Of a DNA stretch of 64,000 bases, positions 55,024 to 64,000 are shown in pieces. Position numbers and translations under genes: made by a program. Within the stretch, counting starts at the first letter, position 1, and each line of letters begins with the position of its first letter. Source of the DNA: Dioszegia crocea (Eukaryota > Basidiomycota > Tremellomycetes > Tremellales > Bulleribasidiaceae); assembly GCA_001600615.1 (NCBI GenBank), contig BCKK01000010.1, positions 571,392 through 635,391 of the forward strand. The letters are read 5' to 3'. The notes beneath the pieces are model-generated. The model searched no databases and was not told the origin of the DNA. It worked only from the letters and a program-made list of their open reading frames with translations.

Positions 55024-55953
55024 ATGGCCGAGTGGCGAACCGAAGACTGGGGGCAGGCCCAGGCACCTCAAGGAGATGCCAGTCAAGGTATCTACAGTGA
55101 AGGACAGCAGACAGATGGAAACTCGTCAGTGGGATCCGCGATTCTTGTCATGGGATCGGTCGATTTCGCCGCATGGGCCAAAGCTGGCAGCGTTGACAAG
55201 GTGGCGAAGATCATTAGGGGTATGCCGGGTTCAGAGCGACTGCAGGAGGAGCACGATTTGTTTCGACATGAAGAGCCCGGCGTCGTGGATGCGCGTTTGA
55301 CGTCTACATTCTCCAACCTCACTGAAGTCGATCTCACCCTCCCCAGCGGCAAGCAGGGTAAGGCGAAACGAAAGTGGGTTAGTCTGACCAATCCCTACGC
55401 TTGGGCGACGAAGAAAATCTTTCCGGGCCACACTATCGACTCACTGGATCAGCAAATGTCGGCAGTGATGAATGGAGAAGATACCGCAGAGTGCAATTTG
55501 AAAGCCTACGCAAAGGCGATGGATGCAACGGTGATCCAGTCGGCGCGGGATGTGGTCAGTTACCTCATCTCGGGAGGTGCTTTGAAACAGGGCCCCGAGC
55601 CTGAGACCGTAGCAGCTGCGGCAGCTCTGGTGATCGTCACTTTCACAGACGGTACGACGAGCAGCACAGAGATGCGGAAGTATCCCGGTCTGATCAAACC
55701 CCATGCTGAGTGGTCAGAGGATATCGTTTCGGAACATTTGTCGACCCTGTGGAAATTGCGGACAGGCACCAACCCGATGAAGGGCGAGGATCGCCTGGCG
55801 TGGGAGAAGCTGGTGAACACCCAGCTATACTACGCCAGGCTCATCCTGGGACATGAGAAGACGATAAAGGAGATAATGGATGAGACGGATCCTCTCAAGA
55901 CGAAGCAGCCCAGTAGTGGGAGCCTGATCAAGATCTCGGCCCTGGACGATTGA
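55024..55953 (+). CDS. Unknown protein, intact paralogue of 52760-53750
   Basis: A single exon of 309 residues from MAEWRTEDWGQAQAPQGDAS. The frame is open upstream with another ATG at 54964, but the C/T-rich leader ends at 55024. I do not recognise a family. Regions: a disordered Gln/Gly-rich start; VDFAAWAKAGSVDKVAKIIR; HEEPGVVDARLTSTFSNLTE; a KKIFPGHTIDSLDQQMSAVM element; IQSARDVVSYLISGGALKQG; PETVAAAAALVIVTFTDG; then EKLVNTQLYYARLILGHEKT near the end. The order and spacing of FPG, AR-V, AAAL-DG and TQ-Y-L match the neighbour 1.3 kb upstream, so the two arose by tandem duplication and diverged far. Mainly helical, no TM or signal peptide. The function cannot be told. Confidence 0.75.
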   Translation: MAEWRTEDWGQAQAPQGDASQGIYSEGQQTDGNSSVGSAILVMGSVDFAAWAKAGSVDKVAKIIRGMPGSERLQEEHDLFRHEEPGVVDARLTSTFSNLTEVDLTLPSGKQGKAKRKWVSLTNPYAWATKKIFPGHTIDSLDQQMSAVMNGEDTAECNLKAYAKAMDATVIQSARDVVSYLISGGALKQGPEPETVAAAAALVIVTFTDGTTSSTEMRKYPGLIKPHAEWSEDIVSEHLSTLWKLRTGTNPMKGEDRLAWEKLVNTQLYYARLILGHEKTIKEIMDETDPLKTKQPSSGSLIKISALDD

Positions 55954-56458
55954 GCCAAGAAGCTCGTTGACCAAAGGGGCTGATAATATCAGCTGGGAGT
56001 CCGAGGCAAAGGGCGGCTGGCGATAGGGCCCGACGTGGTTTGACGAGGTACCTGTAGCGAGTGTATAGGGCTATGGGGGCGAGCAAATGGGGAACCGTCA
56101 GTTGCAGTACCTGCGAGTTCAGATGTGCAGGGGGAGTTAGCGGATCGAGTGTCTATATCCTTCCGAATCATCTGTTCATATTCATCATGTCACATCTCGT
56201 AGACTTCAGTCAGCACAGTTAACTCGTCACAATGAAGGCGGCCTCCTGTAAGTGTCGCAGACTGAATCTGATGACCATCAAATGAGCGCAAATGATGCCG
56301 GCTGGGGCTAGCTCCACGTTGATGCAGGTCAATCGAAAGTGAGTTACGTGCACGTCATGTGGAGCAGACAACATGATGTATTCATCGTGGATCGAGAGCG
56401 TGAGCTTCATCATGAGCATGTATCCCTGCCGAAGACGAGGCAATAGCCAAAAGCTCAC
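55954..56458. other. Intergenic region and unresolved last exon of the J-protein gene
   Basis: Convergent 3' flanks. The final exon of the minus-strand DNAJC11-like gene should lie here. Candidates are an exon ending near 56390 after a 33-base intron, or one around 56170-56245 after a roughly 200-base intron. Neither is compelling. Confidence 0.4.
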
Positions 56459-58607
56459 CTTTGACGGGCGCACGCAGCGCTGCCGTATCGTCTATAGTCA
56501 CCTCATGTAGCTGATCTCTGAAGAGATATCGCACGCGCAATTTCTTAGATTCTCCAATACAGGGATCCTACAACATCAGCTCCAAAATCCCTCATTCCCT
56601 CGAATCAATCACAAGACTCACCCAGAAACCCAAGAGATTATGCTATGACATCAGCTCACATCCCCTATCTTCGTCCCAACCCGACCATAACTCACTTTGC
56701 CTCGATTTCCAGGTATGTGTAACCTAGAATCAACCACCAAACCCTGTACAGGGACAGTCACATCAACCACTACTTCTTCTTCTTCTTCCCTCTTTTCATC
56801 CTCTCCTCCATCCACCTCATCCTCTCCGCTACTCCGCTTTGACCTTCGTGTAGCTCGCACACCCCGAGTCCCAAAGGCTGAAGCAAGACCATATTGTGCC
56901 GAAATAATGATGAGTCCTTGCTTTTCTCGCTCATTTGCGATCTTTTGAGCAACGGGACGAGCCATGAGATCTTGTGCGGCCAGAGCTTCGGACCGTTTTA
57001 GAGCGAGATGGTCTGCGTGTTCTGCTCTGAGGTCCTTTATTCGGCTAGAGGAGTCAGCAGAGAGGTCAAGGGAGAGTTGACTTATGCGTGAGAGGGAGGA
57101 GGAAAGGGCTCACTCTGCTATTCTTCGCTTCTTTCGGGGTAGGATTAAGAAATGATATGCCGCTGCGTAGATCGAGAAGGGCAGGACGGTTGATCCGAGT
57201 ACGACATAAGGATTTAGATCCTGCGATAGAAGAATAGGTACTGTAATCTTCTGACCCAATCTTGAATATCTGTCCCGTTTCAGCCAAATACATATCGTTG
57301 AAGTAGGAAACAACTCACCTTAGACGCATAGTAACCCCACCGCCTAATACAAGACTGACCATACATCCCACCCTACTCTGTCCTCCTACTTTCCCCTCCG
57401 AATCCACAAACCCATTAACACCCCCACTAAGCGTTGCACCAACTTTCCACTTCAATCCCCAAAACCTCCAAGAGTAATCTGCCGAAATATGATTCAACGC
57501 TATACCCGCTTGGGTCTCTATCGTCCATCCTGATCCATTCTGCCGTGTCGTCGTTGCTCCGACCGATAATGCCGACCCGTCATTCTGAAGTGCGTTGGTT
57601 ATTGGATTTGAGGGCATGTGTTTGCCCCATGGCCCCAATGTCCAAAAGCCAGATCGGTAAATTATAAATCCGGTGGTATTGGGGTATATCCGCCTTCCGA
57701 GTTGCGCAGTGTAGGTTGGTGGAGCGGATAGAGTTTGGGACATGGTGTTGATCGTCAAGTAGCTGGAGGGGTCAGTATGACTGAGGAGAATAGTGGTCTG
57801 GGAAACTCACGTAAATTCGTCGTATGTGTAGGTACCTTTAGTCGTGATGACTCTCGGCGCCAAAGCACTACACCCAACTTCTCCCCATACTCTCGACCCA
57901 AACTGGTGTCGTACTGTCCCGACCACATTTCCACCTCCTGCTCCACCCCGACTAACCATCTGACCCGTCAGAACCACCTGGGTCTTATCCCTAACCGGCA
58001 ATTCAAACGAATGCTTCATCATGATTTGCCCAGGCCTCACTCTCCCCGCTCTCGCCAGGGCATCATGTCTCATCCTCTCCGGATTCCTAAACATATCCCT
58101 ATTGGCAAATACCGCCCTGGCATCCAGAACGACCGAGATATCGCCTTTGGGCTTGACGAGCGCCTCGGCCTCCATAACCTGTTTCGCATGGTATTGTCGA
58201 CTGAAGTGATCACGCAGTTCGCGCGATGTCTTTACACGCGGTCCGACCTCCCAGGACGTCTTTAATCCCTCTTCACCGAACAGGTCATAGATTGTCCGTT
58301 TGGTAGAATCGGTCAAAACCTCATACGCCCTTTGGATCTGCGTGAATTGCCGATGGGCCGTCGAGCGGTGGATGTCATCCCGTTGTCGGTCGGGATGGTA
58401 GGTTGTGGCTAAATTCCGATAACTGTCTCTTATCTCAGACTCGCTGGCTGATCGAGGGATGTTGAGTAGGGTGTAGAGCTCATCTTCGGGTAAGAGAGGG
58501 GAGGGGGAGAGTCGGGGTGAAGAGAGCGGTGAAGGGGGTCGGATGGGGCCGGTAGAGGTCGAGGGGAAGGTGCTGTAGTATGCGGAGGAAGGCCCTGGGT
58601 CTTCCAT
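56459..58607 (-). CDS. DNAJC11-type J-domain protein (mitochondrial, MICOS-linked)
   Basis: J-domain co-chaperone; animal DNAJC11 is attached to the mitochondrial outer membrane and linked to the MICOS complex and cristae shape. It starts MEDPGPSSAYYSTFPSTSTG, and the J domain lies at about residues 45-110 (EDELYTLLNIPRSASESEIR, DSYRNLATTYHPDRQ with the HPD motif, QIQRAYEVLTDSTKRTIYDL, FGEEGLKTSW). The middle is beta-rich (ISVVLDARAVFANRDM, MMKHSFELPVRDKTQVVLTG, AQLGRRIYPNTTGFIIYRSG), like the porin-like part of the family. Then come a TM-like segment (VLGSTVLPFSIYAAAYHFLI), a coiled or basic stretch with an acidic insertion (GEDEVDGGEDEKREEEEE), and LLGFWDPCIGESKKLRVRYL, DQLHEVTIDDTAALRAPVK. 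The last exon is unresolved. Confidence 0.87.
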
Positions 58608-58901
58608 CTCTCCGTCTGTAGCTCTCTCAGCTGCCAGGGAGGTATATATAGGTGAGATGGCAAGGTATGTATGCTTTAGATCGGTGAACATAGGAGCTTG
58701 ACTTTGGCCATCTCACCCTTACGTCAGAGCTTACGGCAGCTCGGCACGGCGATGTCCGCCCCTCACCCAAATTCAACCCTCCCCACCCAAACGCGTCGCT
58801 AGCTCCACCTACACAAAAGATATAGCACAAACAGCTGGTACAAGCCATCTCCAAGGGCCACATAGAAGACACCAGCTGCGACCCCCTCGGTATCAGTAGC
58901 T
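58608..58901. promoter_or_regulatory. Bidirectional promoter (DNAJC11-like / GDT1)
   Basis: The 294 bases between divergent starts. The minus-strand frame could extend upstream to 58691, so part may be leader. No TATA box is assigned. Confidence 0.45.
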
Positions 58902-60093
58902 ATGTCGGTAGAAGCAGAGTCCAACTTCCGTAAGTGATCCAGTCCTCGTATCACACGATGTCCAGCTAAGGAATGTAGAAGCGCTCGTGCAGGCGTTCGT
59001 CATGATTGTCGTGTCGGAGATAGGTGAGCTGAGCAACGATCTCACAGTAGGACAGCGAAGCTGATGTCAAATAGGAGACAAAACCTTCCTTATCGCTGCA
59101 ATCATGGCGAGCCGGCATTCTCGAGCTACTGTATTCGGCGGAGCATTTGCCAGTTTGGTAGTCATGTCGATATTGTCTGCGGCGCTGGGTAGAGTTATAC
59201 TGGGGTTAATACCAAAAGTGAGCCAATTGATGCGTTAGTGCGCATCTCAGAAGCTGACATGCAGGTATGGACCCTCTGGGCAGCCGCAGCTCTATTCGCG
59301 GTATTTGGCGCCAAAATGATTCAAGAATCAATCTCCATGTCGTCCACTCACCTCTCGGAAGAGATGCGCGAAGTGGAAGAAGAGCTAGAGCACGATTCAT
59401 CAACACACGATACTCAAAATCCAAGAGGGACCAGTATACCTCTGGAGGACGTTGAAGAGGGCAAGGGAGGGGTATTAGAGCCAATATCGACAGCTCGACC
59501 AAGATCTACTTCCCCTCGACCTGGCGCAGGTTCACAAAGAGCTACATCACCTAAAATTGCACTCTCTTTCCCACTCTCCGGCGCCCAAAAGCCCAGAAGT
59601 AGGAAATCATGGCATGAGGATGTGAAGGAAGGGGTCAGGAATGCGTTGCAGCTCTTAACGAGTCCGGTATTTGCACAGGCGTTTGTGTTGACTTTCTTGG
59701 GCGAGTGGGGGGATCGGAGTCAGATTACGACTATTGCGATGGGTGGTGCTCATGTGAGTCTGCGTTTACACCTTGTCCTATTCGGGAATATCGGTAGGGG
59801 TTGAGCTGATAAGGCAGAGCATACCCGTCATTGCATTCGGGACTATTCTGGGCCATGGGCTATGTACGTTCGGAGCAGTAATGGGTGGTCGGTGGTTATC
59901 GACAAAGATCTCAGTAAAGCACAGTAAGTCTCCCCTCACTATCTTATCTGCGATATGACAAAAGATTCCCAAGCTGACATTCTCAGTCTCTCTCATCGGC
60001 GCCGCCGCTTTCGTCATCTTTGCCATCCTCTACGCTGTAGAAGCATATCATACGCCTCTAGATGCTAAGCCAGGGGATGATATTGCGTGGTAA
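58902..60093 (+). CDS. GDT1: GDT1/TMEM165-family Golgi Ca2+/Mn2+ transporter
   Basis: Cation/proton antiporter that supplies calcium and manganese to the Golgi for glycosylation. Exons 58902-58929, 58979-59023, 59075-59217, 59265-59753, 59818-59923 and 59987-60093 add to 918 bases (305 residues). The two signature motifs E-x-G-D-(K/R)-(T/S) are present: SEIGDKTFLIAAIMASRHSR in the first half and GEWGDRSQITTIAMGGAHS in the second, each in a three-helix repeat. Between the halves is a long cytosolic loop of about 130 residues, acidic then Ser/Pro/Arg-rich. It ends YAVEAYHTPLDAKPGDDIAW. There is no clear N-terminal signal peptide; the first helix begins near residue 11. The assignment is firm. 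Confidence 0.94.
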
Positions 60094-60223
60094 TTGGACC
60101 CATGATCTTAGACATATGCGAGCATGCAGAACAGCCTACGGCGTGGTGCTGCTCAATGATTCGTCTTTATCTGCATTACAATAACATTGTACAACCTCAT
60201 CGTCATCCGCGACTCAATGGGCA

Positions 60224-60939
60224 CTAAGGAAGGGGAAGCGATCCGGCAGTGACCCAGAAATCACAGCAAGATGCACTGGCGGTATCTAAAAAGTGTCAGT
60301 GATTAATTGCTTGTTATGAAGAGCATGACGCTGTGAAGCTCACCTGGATTATCGATGGCGTAAGTAGCGCAATCAAGGCCCTTGATTGCGACCGGAACCG
60401 GATGTTTTCCAGGCTTTGTCTTGATGGAATGCGGCACGGATGACTTGTATATGCACGCATCGTCCACAGATCCAACGACCTCACAGTCCACTGAGACAAT
60501 GTCAATACCGCTGATGGTACCTGTACGTACCGGACCAGGACTGGTGGTTGGCGCACAGATCCATACAGTACTGATTACCGTCGCCGGACGGAGGTAGGCC
60601 AAAAGACCCAAAGGTGACCTGTGGGGTTCAGCGAAGCATTACTCGCCAATCACGACTCCCAGTTGAAGGTGGACTGACGTTTGGGAAAAAGATGCCACCA
60701 TTTGGGAAGTTTGCAAAGACTGTGCCATGTCCCGACGGGCCAGAATGCTTGCGCGTTGAAAAATCATGCTTCTTGGCTGGAACCCACACAGGCTGCTGCG
60801 CCAAGGGCCCGACTTGCGGAGCTATCTCCTCCGACGCTCCCGCATCTTGTGTTTCAGGCGAAGTATCATCAGGTGGCGCCGCCATCGCGTAGATCGCCAG
60901 AGCTAGTACGGTTGCGATAGCATAGAGAGATCTGATCAT
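60224..60939 (-). CDS. Small secreted protein of unknown function
   Basis: Exons (minus) 60679-60939, 60579-60618, 60344-60520 and 60224-60285 add to 540 bases (179 residues). A signal peptide is clear (MIRSLYAIATVLALAIYAMA, cleavage after AMA-A). The mature part begins acidic (PPDDTSPETQDAGASEEIAP), then GGIFFPNVTFGSFGLPPSGD and GTISGIDIVSVDCEVVGSVD. It continues with DACIYKSSVPHSIKTKPGKH, LDCATYAIDNP and a short tail with ASCCDFWVTAG. Five Cys lie in the second half, and one N-glycosylation sequon (NVT) forms only after splicing. I do not recognise a family. A lineage-specific secreted or wall protein is likely. It converges on GDT1 with about 130 bases between stops. Confidence 0.78.
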
Positions 60940-61355
60940 GGCAAAATGCGAGGTTATAGACGCAATTTGAAAGGCAGACAGATTAGATATGGTCAACATG
61001 TGGCTCGCCAACAACTGCCGGCTCAGAGCCGCTTCCTTCCGCCAGGTACGGAATTGCCCAAAGCAGCGATACTCGAGCACGTTCTGCTGCCACGGCCGTA
61101 CGCTGATATAATACAGCAGCCTTGGACTGGGTACATCGCAAACTACTCCTGATTGGAGGAAGAAAACCACCTCCCTGCATGAAAATCCGACGAGGCTTTC
61201 ATATCTGTGAGAGTCACATTTGTCTTCTCACCCTGACGCCTTGACCTCAATGTCCCGTTTCATCGAGAGATGTCGTGGGCGGTGCTTGTTCCGATCGCAT
61301 ACAGAAGTATGACTTGTCCGTGCTACCTTCCCTCTCTAGCACAGATCCCAACGCC
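60940..61355. promoter_or_regulatory. Upstream region of the small secreted protein gene
   Basis: About 415 bases between two minus-strand genes: the 3' flank of the single-pass membrane protein and promoter of the secreted protein. No feature is recognised. Confidence 0.35.
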
Positions 61356-62322
61356 TCATAGCTCTGTCCGCAGCTTACTATACCCCACACCTCCCGACCC
61401 TAATAGTCCCGCCTTACTACCCACACCACCACCACCACCACCCTTCCGTTCTCCTCCAACTAAACCACCACCACCGACCCCGCCTGCCCCTCCGCCTGCC
61501 CCACCCCCATCCTTTCCCCCTTTCACATCCCTCACAATCTTACGCTCCGTAACCAATCTCCCTTCCTGCCATCTCGTCTCTTCACTGACCATCTGATCTT
61601 CTTTCCGTTTCTGACCGGACTTATCTCGTCTTGCGTCGATATATCGGGTAAGGCGGAGGAAGAAGAGTGTGAGGAAGAGGGTGACTACGAAGAAGACTAC
61701 GAATAGGAGCACTGATTGATTAAGTGATATCCCTTCCCTAAAGAGACCATCTGATCGTCGGGGAGGATAAGAAACACTCACTGCTATCTGCCGCTCCTGC
61801 ATCCTTCATAAAGACGTATCCTTTCCCATTGGCTATAGAAGTTTGTTGAGCAGGACGAGTTTCTACTGGGAAATCGGTCGGGAAGGAGTTGACAACTGAC
61901 AAAATATCAGCTATAAGTCTTCGCACTCAAAAGCTGAAATGCGACTCACAAATCAGAGAAGTATCTGGCGGGGTGGGAAGGGGTGTGGTGGTGGTACTAA
62001 TACTTGTGCTCGTCGATATTGATGAGCTAGTCGCTATAGACGAAGAGGTAGTCCGAGTACTCGACGAGCTGAGCACGGTCCTTGAGCTCGAACTTGTAGG
62101 CGCAGGGGCAGCAGCAGGTCGAGAGGCTGCCGTGCCTGTAATTGCGGGTGGGACGGGAGCGGGGACAGGTACAGGGAGTGCTGGAGCAGGAGGAGTGAAG
62201 ACTGGCGGTATAGGGATTGGGGCTACCGGAGGGACCGGAGGGATAAGAACTAGTTGTCGTTTTTCGCCAGGGGTCAGGTTGGATGATAACCTTTTATCAA
62301 AGTTTGGAAGGCGAACTTTCAT
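61356..62322 (-). CDS. Ser/Thr/Pro-rich single-pass membrane protein
   Basis: Starts at 62322 (MKVRLPNFDKRLSSNLTPGE). A Pro/Val/Ala-rich block (VPPVAPIPIPPVFTPPAPAL) leads to a Ser/Thr run (TSSSIATSSSISTSTSISTT), likely O-mannosylated, then FVNSFPTDFPVETRPAQQTS and a strong TM helix (MLLFVVFFVVTLFLTLFFLR). The cytosolic side is basic (RYIDARRDKSGQKRKEDQMV) and ends in a Gly-rich tail (GGGAGGGAGGVGGGG). Three exons; introns at about 61894-61950 and 61710-61780 have GTGAGT donors. The layout recalls Mid2/Wsc-type wall sensors or SKG6/AXL2-like proteins, but no Cys-rich head is present and no signal peptide is visible, so a type III topology or a missed upstream exon is possible. The function is unknown. 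Confidence 0.75.
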
Positions 62323-62912
62323 CCTGACGGATGATGGTGGTATGGGAGGGCGGAGATGATGATGGGAGTAGGACTGGATGTAAGTGTTTCAATGAACAGA
62401 TGAGTGAGATGATTGTTGTTGATGGGGACAAGACGGGGAGATGAAAGGACAAAGGAGGAACTTTGGAAGGATGAAGCTTTGAAGGGAGGGATAGAAGGAA
62501 TAAGGTTTGAGCTTGGAAGGTGTGTGTGAGAGGAGGGGAAGCGGAACCTTGTATGAGGTTGGGTTGCCACCTACTGAAATACGATGTCAATGTAGTACGC
62601 GCCCGAATCCATCGAGTAGGGGATACATGATACTATACACAAATGGGAACGACAAAGGACTTGGAATAAAGGGACAAGATCTAGAACAATGACACCCAAG
62701 ATGAATGATGCTTGGTAGGAAAGGGACGGAGGGTAGAGGTTTGACCGTAGAATGTAGTCGGGCGATCGGTAGGGCGGAGAGCAAGGGAGTTGTCATGTGG
62801 TAATGTCGAGATGATATGGATACAGTGAAGAGGAGCGCGAGGATGTTGGAGCGGCGGTACAATGTCGTGAGGGCGAGATTCGGGTAAGAAGCACAGGTGA
62901 TGGGATCGAGTC
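62323..62912. other. Intergenic region between two minus-strand genes
   Basis: Promoter and pyrimidine-rich leader (on the minus strand) of the membrane protein gene, and 3' flank of the gene cut by the right edge. Frames at 62297-62590 and 62587-63015 are low in complexity and are not called. Confidence 0.4.
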
Positions 62913-64000
62913 TCAGACCAGGATCAATGCCGGTCCGCCAAAGAGAGTCATCAAGAATGCGGTCCTGCAACATCAGCTCAAACCCCTTTACAAACCCATC
63001 CTGGTGAAAGCTCACCCTTCCTTCGCCCCGCGCTTCTCCACCTCCCTAGCCACAAGCGTATCCGCGTCCTCCTCATCTTCATCACTACTAACGCTAGACG
63101 AGCGCGCGTACCCTTGTTTAAGCTGCACCTCCCCTTCCTCCCCATCGGCAACTTCATCATCATCCGCTATAGCCTCTTCCAGCCTCATCTCAGGCGTCTT
63201 CATCCCCCTTGCTAAACCCGCGGGACTCTTACTGCCCGTTCTCGCCGCCAAAACGGGGATACCGAGAGACTTGGTGATTGTACTCCGATAAGGCCGCTCG
63301 TTTTCCTGTGCATCGTCGCCATGCCCGCCCGATCCGCCCCGACAGTCTTTGATGTCCATTGACGATCGGCGGATCTTGGGTTTTAGGATTGATCGGCCTG
63401 CCGAGGGTGCCAGAGCAAGAGGTGCAAGGCGGATACAGCCCCATCCTGAATTCAACGGGTTGCCTCGGCCTCGAGTGACGGCTGAGCGAGCAAGCAGGCG
63501 GTAAGATGCCGGAATACCGTGTACTGAAAGCAAGTGCGCGAGGAGGGAGTGAGTGTGACATAATGTCGTATCGCGTAAAGCGTGCAGTGTGGATAGGTCT
63601 ACCCAATCAGCCGTGATCTCAAGTAGAAAAGGGGGGGGCTTACCCTGGAAACAACCCGGACTCCAAACGGGAACATCCACAATCAATTCCGCCCTCTCAA
63701 TCTCCCAACTCCCAGCCACACTCTTCGTATCTCTATATCCGGGCTTCTTGCCTTCATCCCCAACATCCAAGCCTAGCCCTCCCATCCGTAGCTCAACACC
63801 CCGATCTTGGACTATGCCCGCTACAAGTCCCGCAAATGCCAGACTGTCCCCCTTCACCTCCCGAATCACACGCCCGCCACCTGCTGATGCGCGCGATACC
63901 AGGGCAGACTGATATGGCCGCTGAGTTGGCTGACGAGCGTACGATCTGGAAGAAGTAGGTGAGGCAGAGGTAGGGAGTAAGTTGGGAAAGGGTCCGAGAG
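62913..64000 (-). CDS. Hypothetical protein, 5' part beyond the window
   Basis: The frame is open to the right edge (PTSASPTSSRSYARQPTQRP on the minus strand), then ESVAGSWEIERAELIVDVPV-like sequence: AGSWEIERAELIVDVPVWSP leads to GCFQ. A splice with donor near 63643 joins DLSTLHALRDTTLCHTHSLL, then AHLLSVHGIPASYRLLARSA and NPLNSGWGCIRLAPLAL. An acidic/Ser-rich tail (SSSVSSDEDEEDADTLVARE) precedes a last intron. The final exon, read from the best acceptor, gives the hydrophobic end TAFLMTLFGGPALILV with TGA at 62913. I do not recognise the family. The C-terminal hydrophobic end could be a tail anchor, but this depends on one splice choice. The middle intron is in frame if unspliced, so its use is also uncertain. 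Confidence 0.65.

Overview
The window looks like nuclear DNA of a yeast-like basidiomycete, most probably a tremellomycete (Cryptococcus/Kwoniella/Saitozyma relatives). Genes are packed on both strands. Nearly every gene is cut by several introns of about 45-90 bases with GTNNGN donors, a CTGAC/CTGAT/CTAAC branch site close to the acceptor, and short C/T-rich leaders. The conserved products are fungal (ERG20, MOT1, SAC3, CAF16, MLH1, GDT1, a CFEM-like GPI protein). The genus is an inference. I see no rRNA, tRNA, CRISPR array or intact transposon.

Layout. 1-1151: 3' part of a B-type cyclin. 2311-3894: farnesyl diphosphate synthase (minus). 4236-5261: unknown protein (minus). 5727-7183: Arp2/3 subunit ARPC2 (minus). 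7657-8749: membrane-anchored hemerythrin-like protein containing an apparent 3-base microexon. 9158-9580: small unknown protein (minus). 10802-12600: protein with a possible BRCT-like N-terminus. 13556-15684: nucleosome assembly protein NAP1 (minus), divergent from mitochondrial ribosomal protein uL22m (15932-16924). 17126-20209: MLH1 (minus), divergent from a four-TM protein (20498-21660). 21883-22676: BTB-like protein (minus), followed by a TG microsatellite. 23086-29399: MOT1 (minus). 30436-31530: secreted, Cys-rich, alanine-rich, probably GPI-anchored protein.

32088-38834 is the clearest lineage-specific segment: four head-to-tail LYC1-like GNAT acetyltransferase genes with identical intron positions. 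Next come a 562-residue unknown (39025-41039), a 976-residue single-exon unknown (41294-44224, minus) with a leader intron, CAF16 (45994-47153, minus) divergent from the mRNA export factor SAC3 (47460-52183), and two neighbouring, distantly related unknown genes (52760-53750 and 55024-55953), the first with a reading-frame break. The right end has a DNAJC11-type J protein (minus) divergent from the Golgi cation transporter GDT1, a small secreted protein (60224-60939), a Ser/Thr-rich single-pass membrane protein (61356-62322), and an unknown gene cut by the right edge.

Most single-copy genes serve unrelated housekeeping roles: cell cycle, isoprenoids, actin, chromatin, mismatch repair, transcription, mRNA export and mitochondria. 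There is no pathway cluster. The accessory content is the GNAT array, the 52.7-56.0 kb paralogue pair and the small surface or secreted proteins. Exon models for the four GNAT genes and for those at 7657, 10802, 20498, 21883, 30436, 39025, 58902 and 60224 were added up by hand, and each gives a length divisible by three. Other models are approximate at exon borders.
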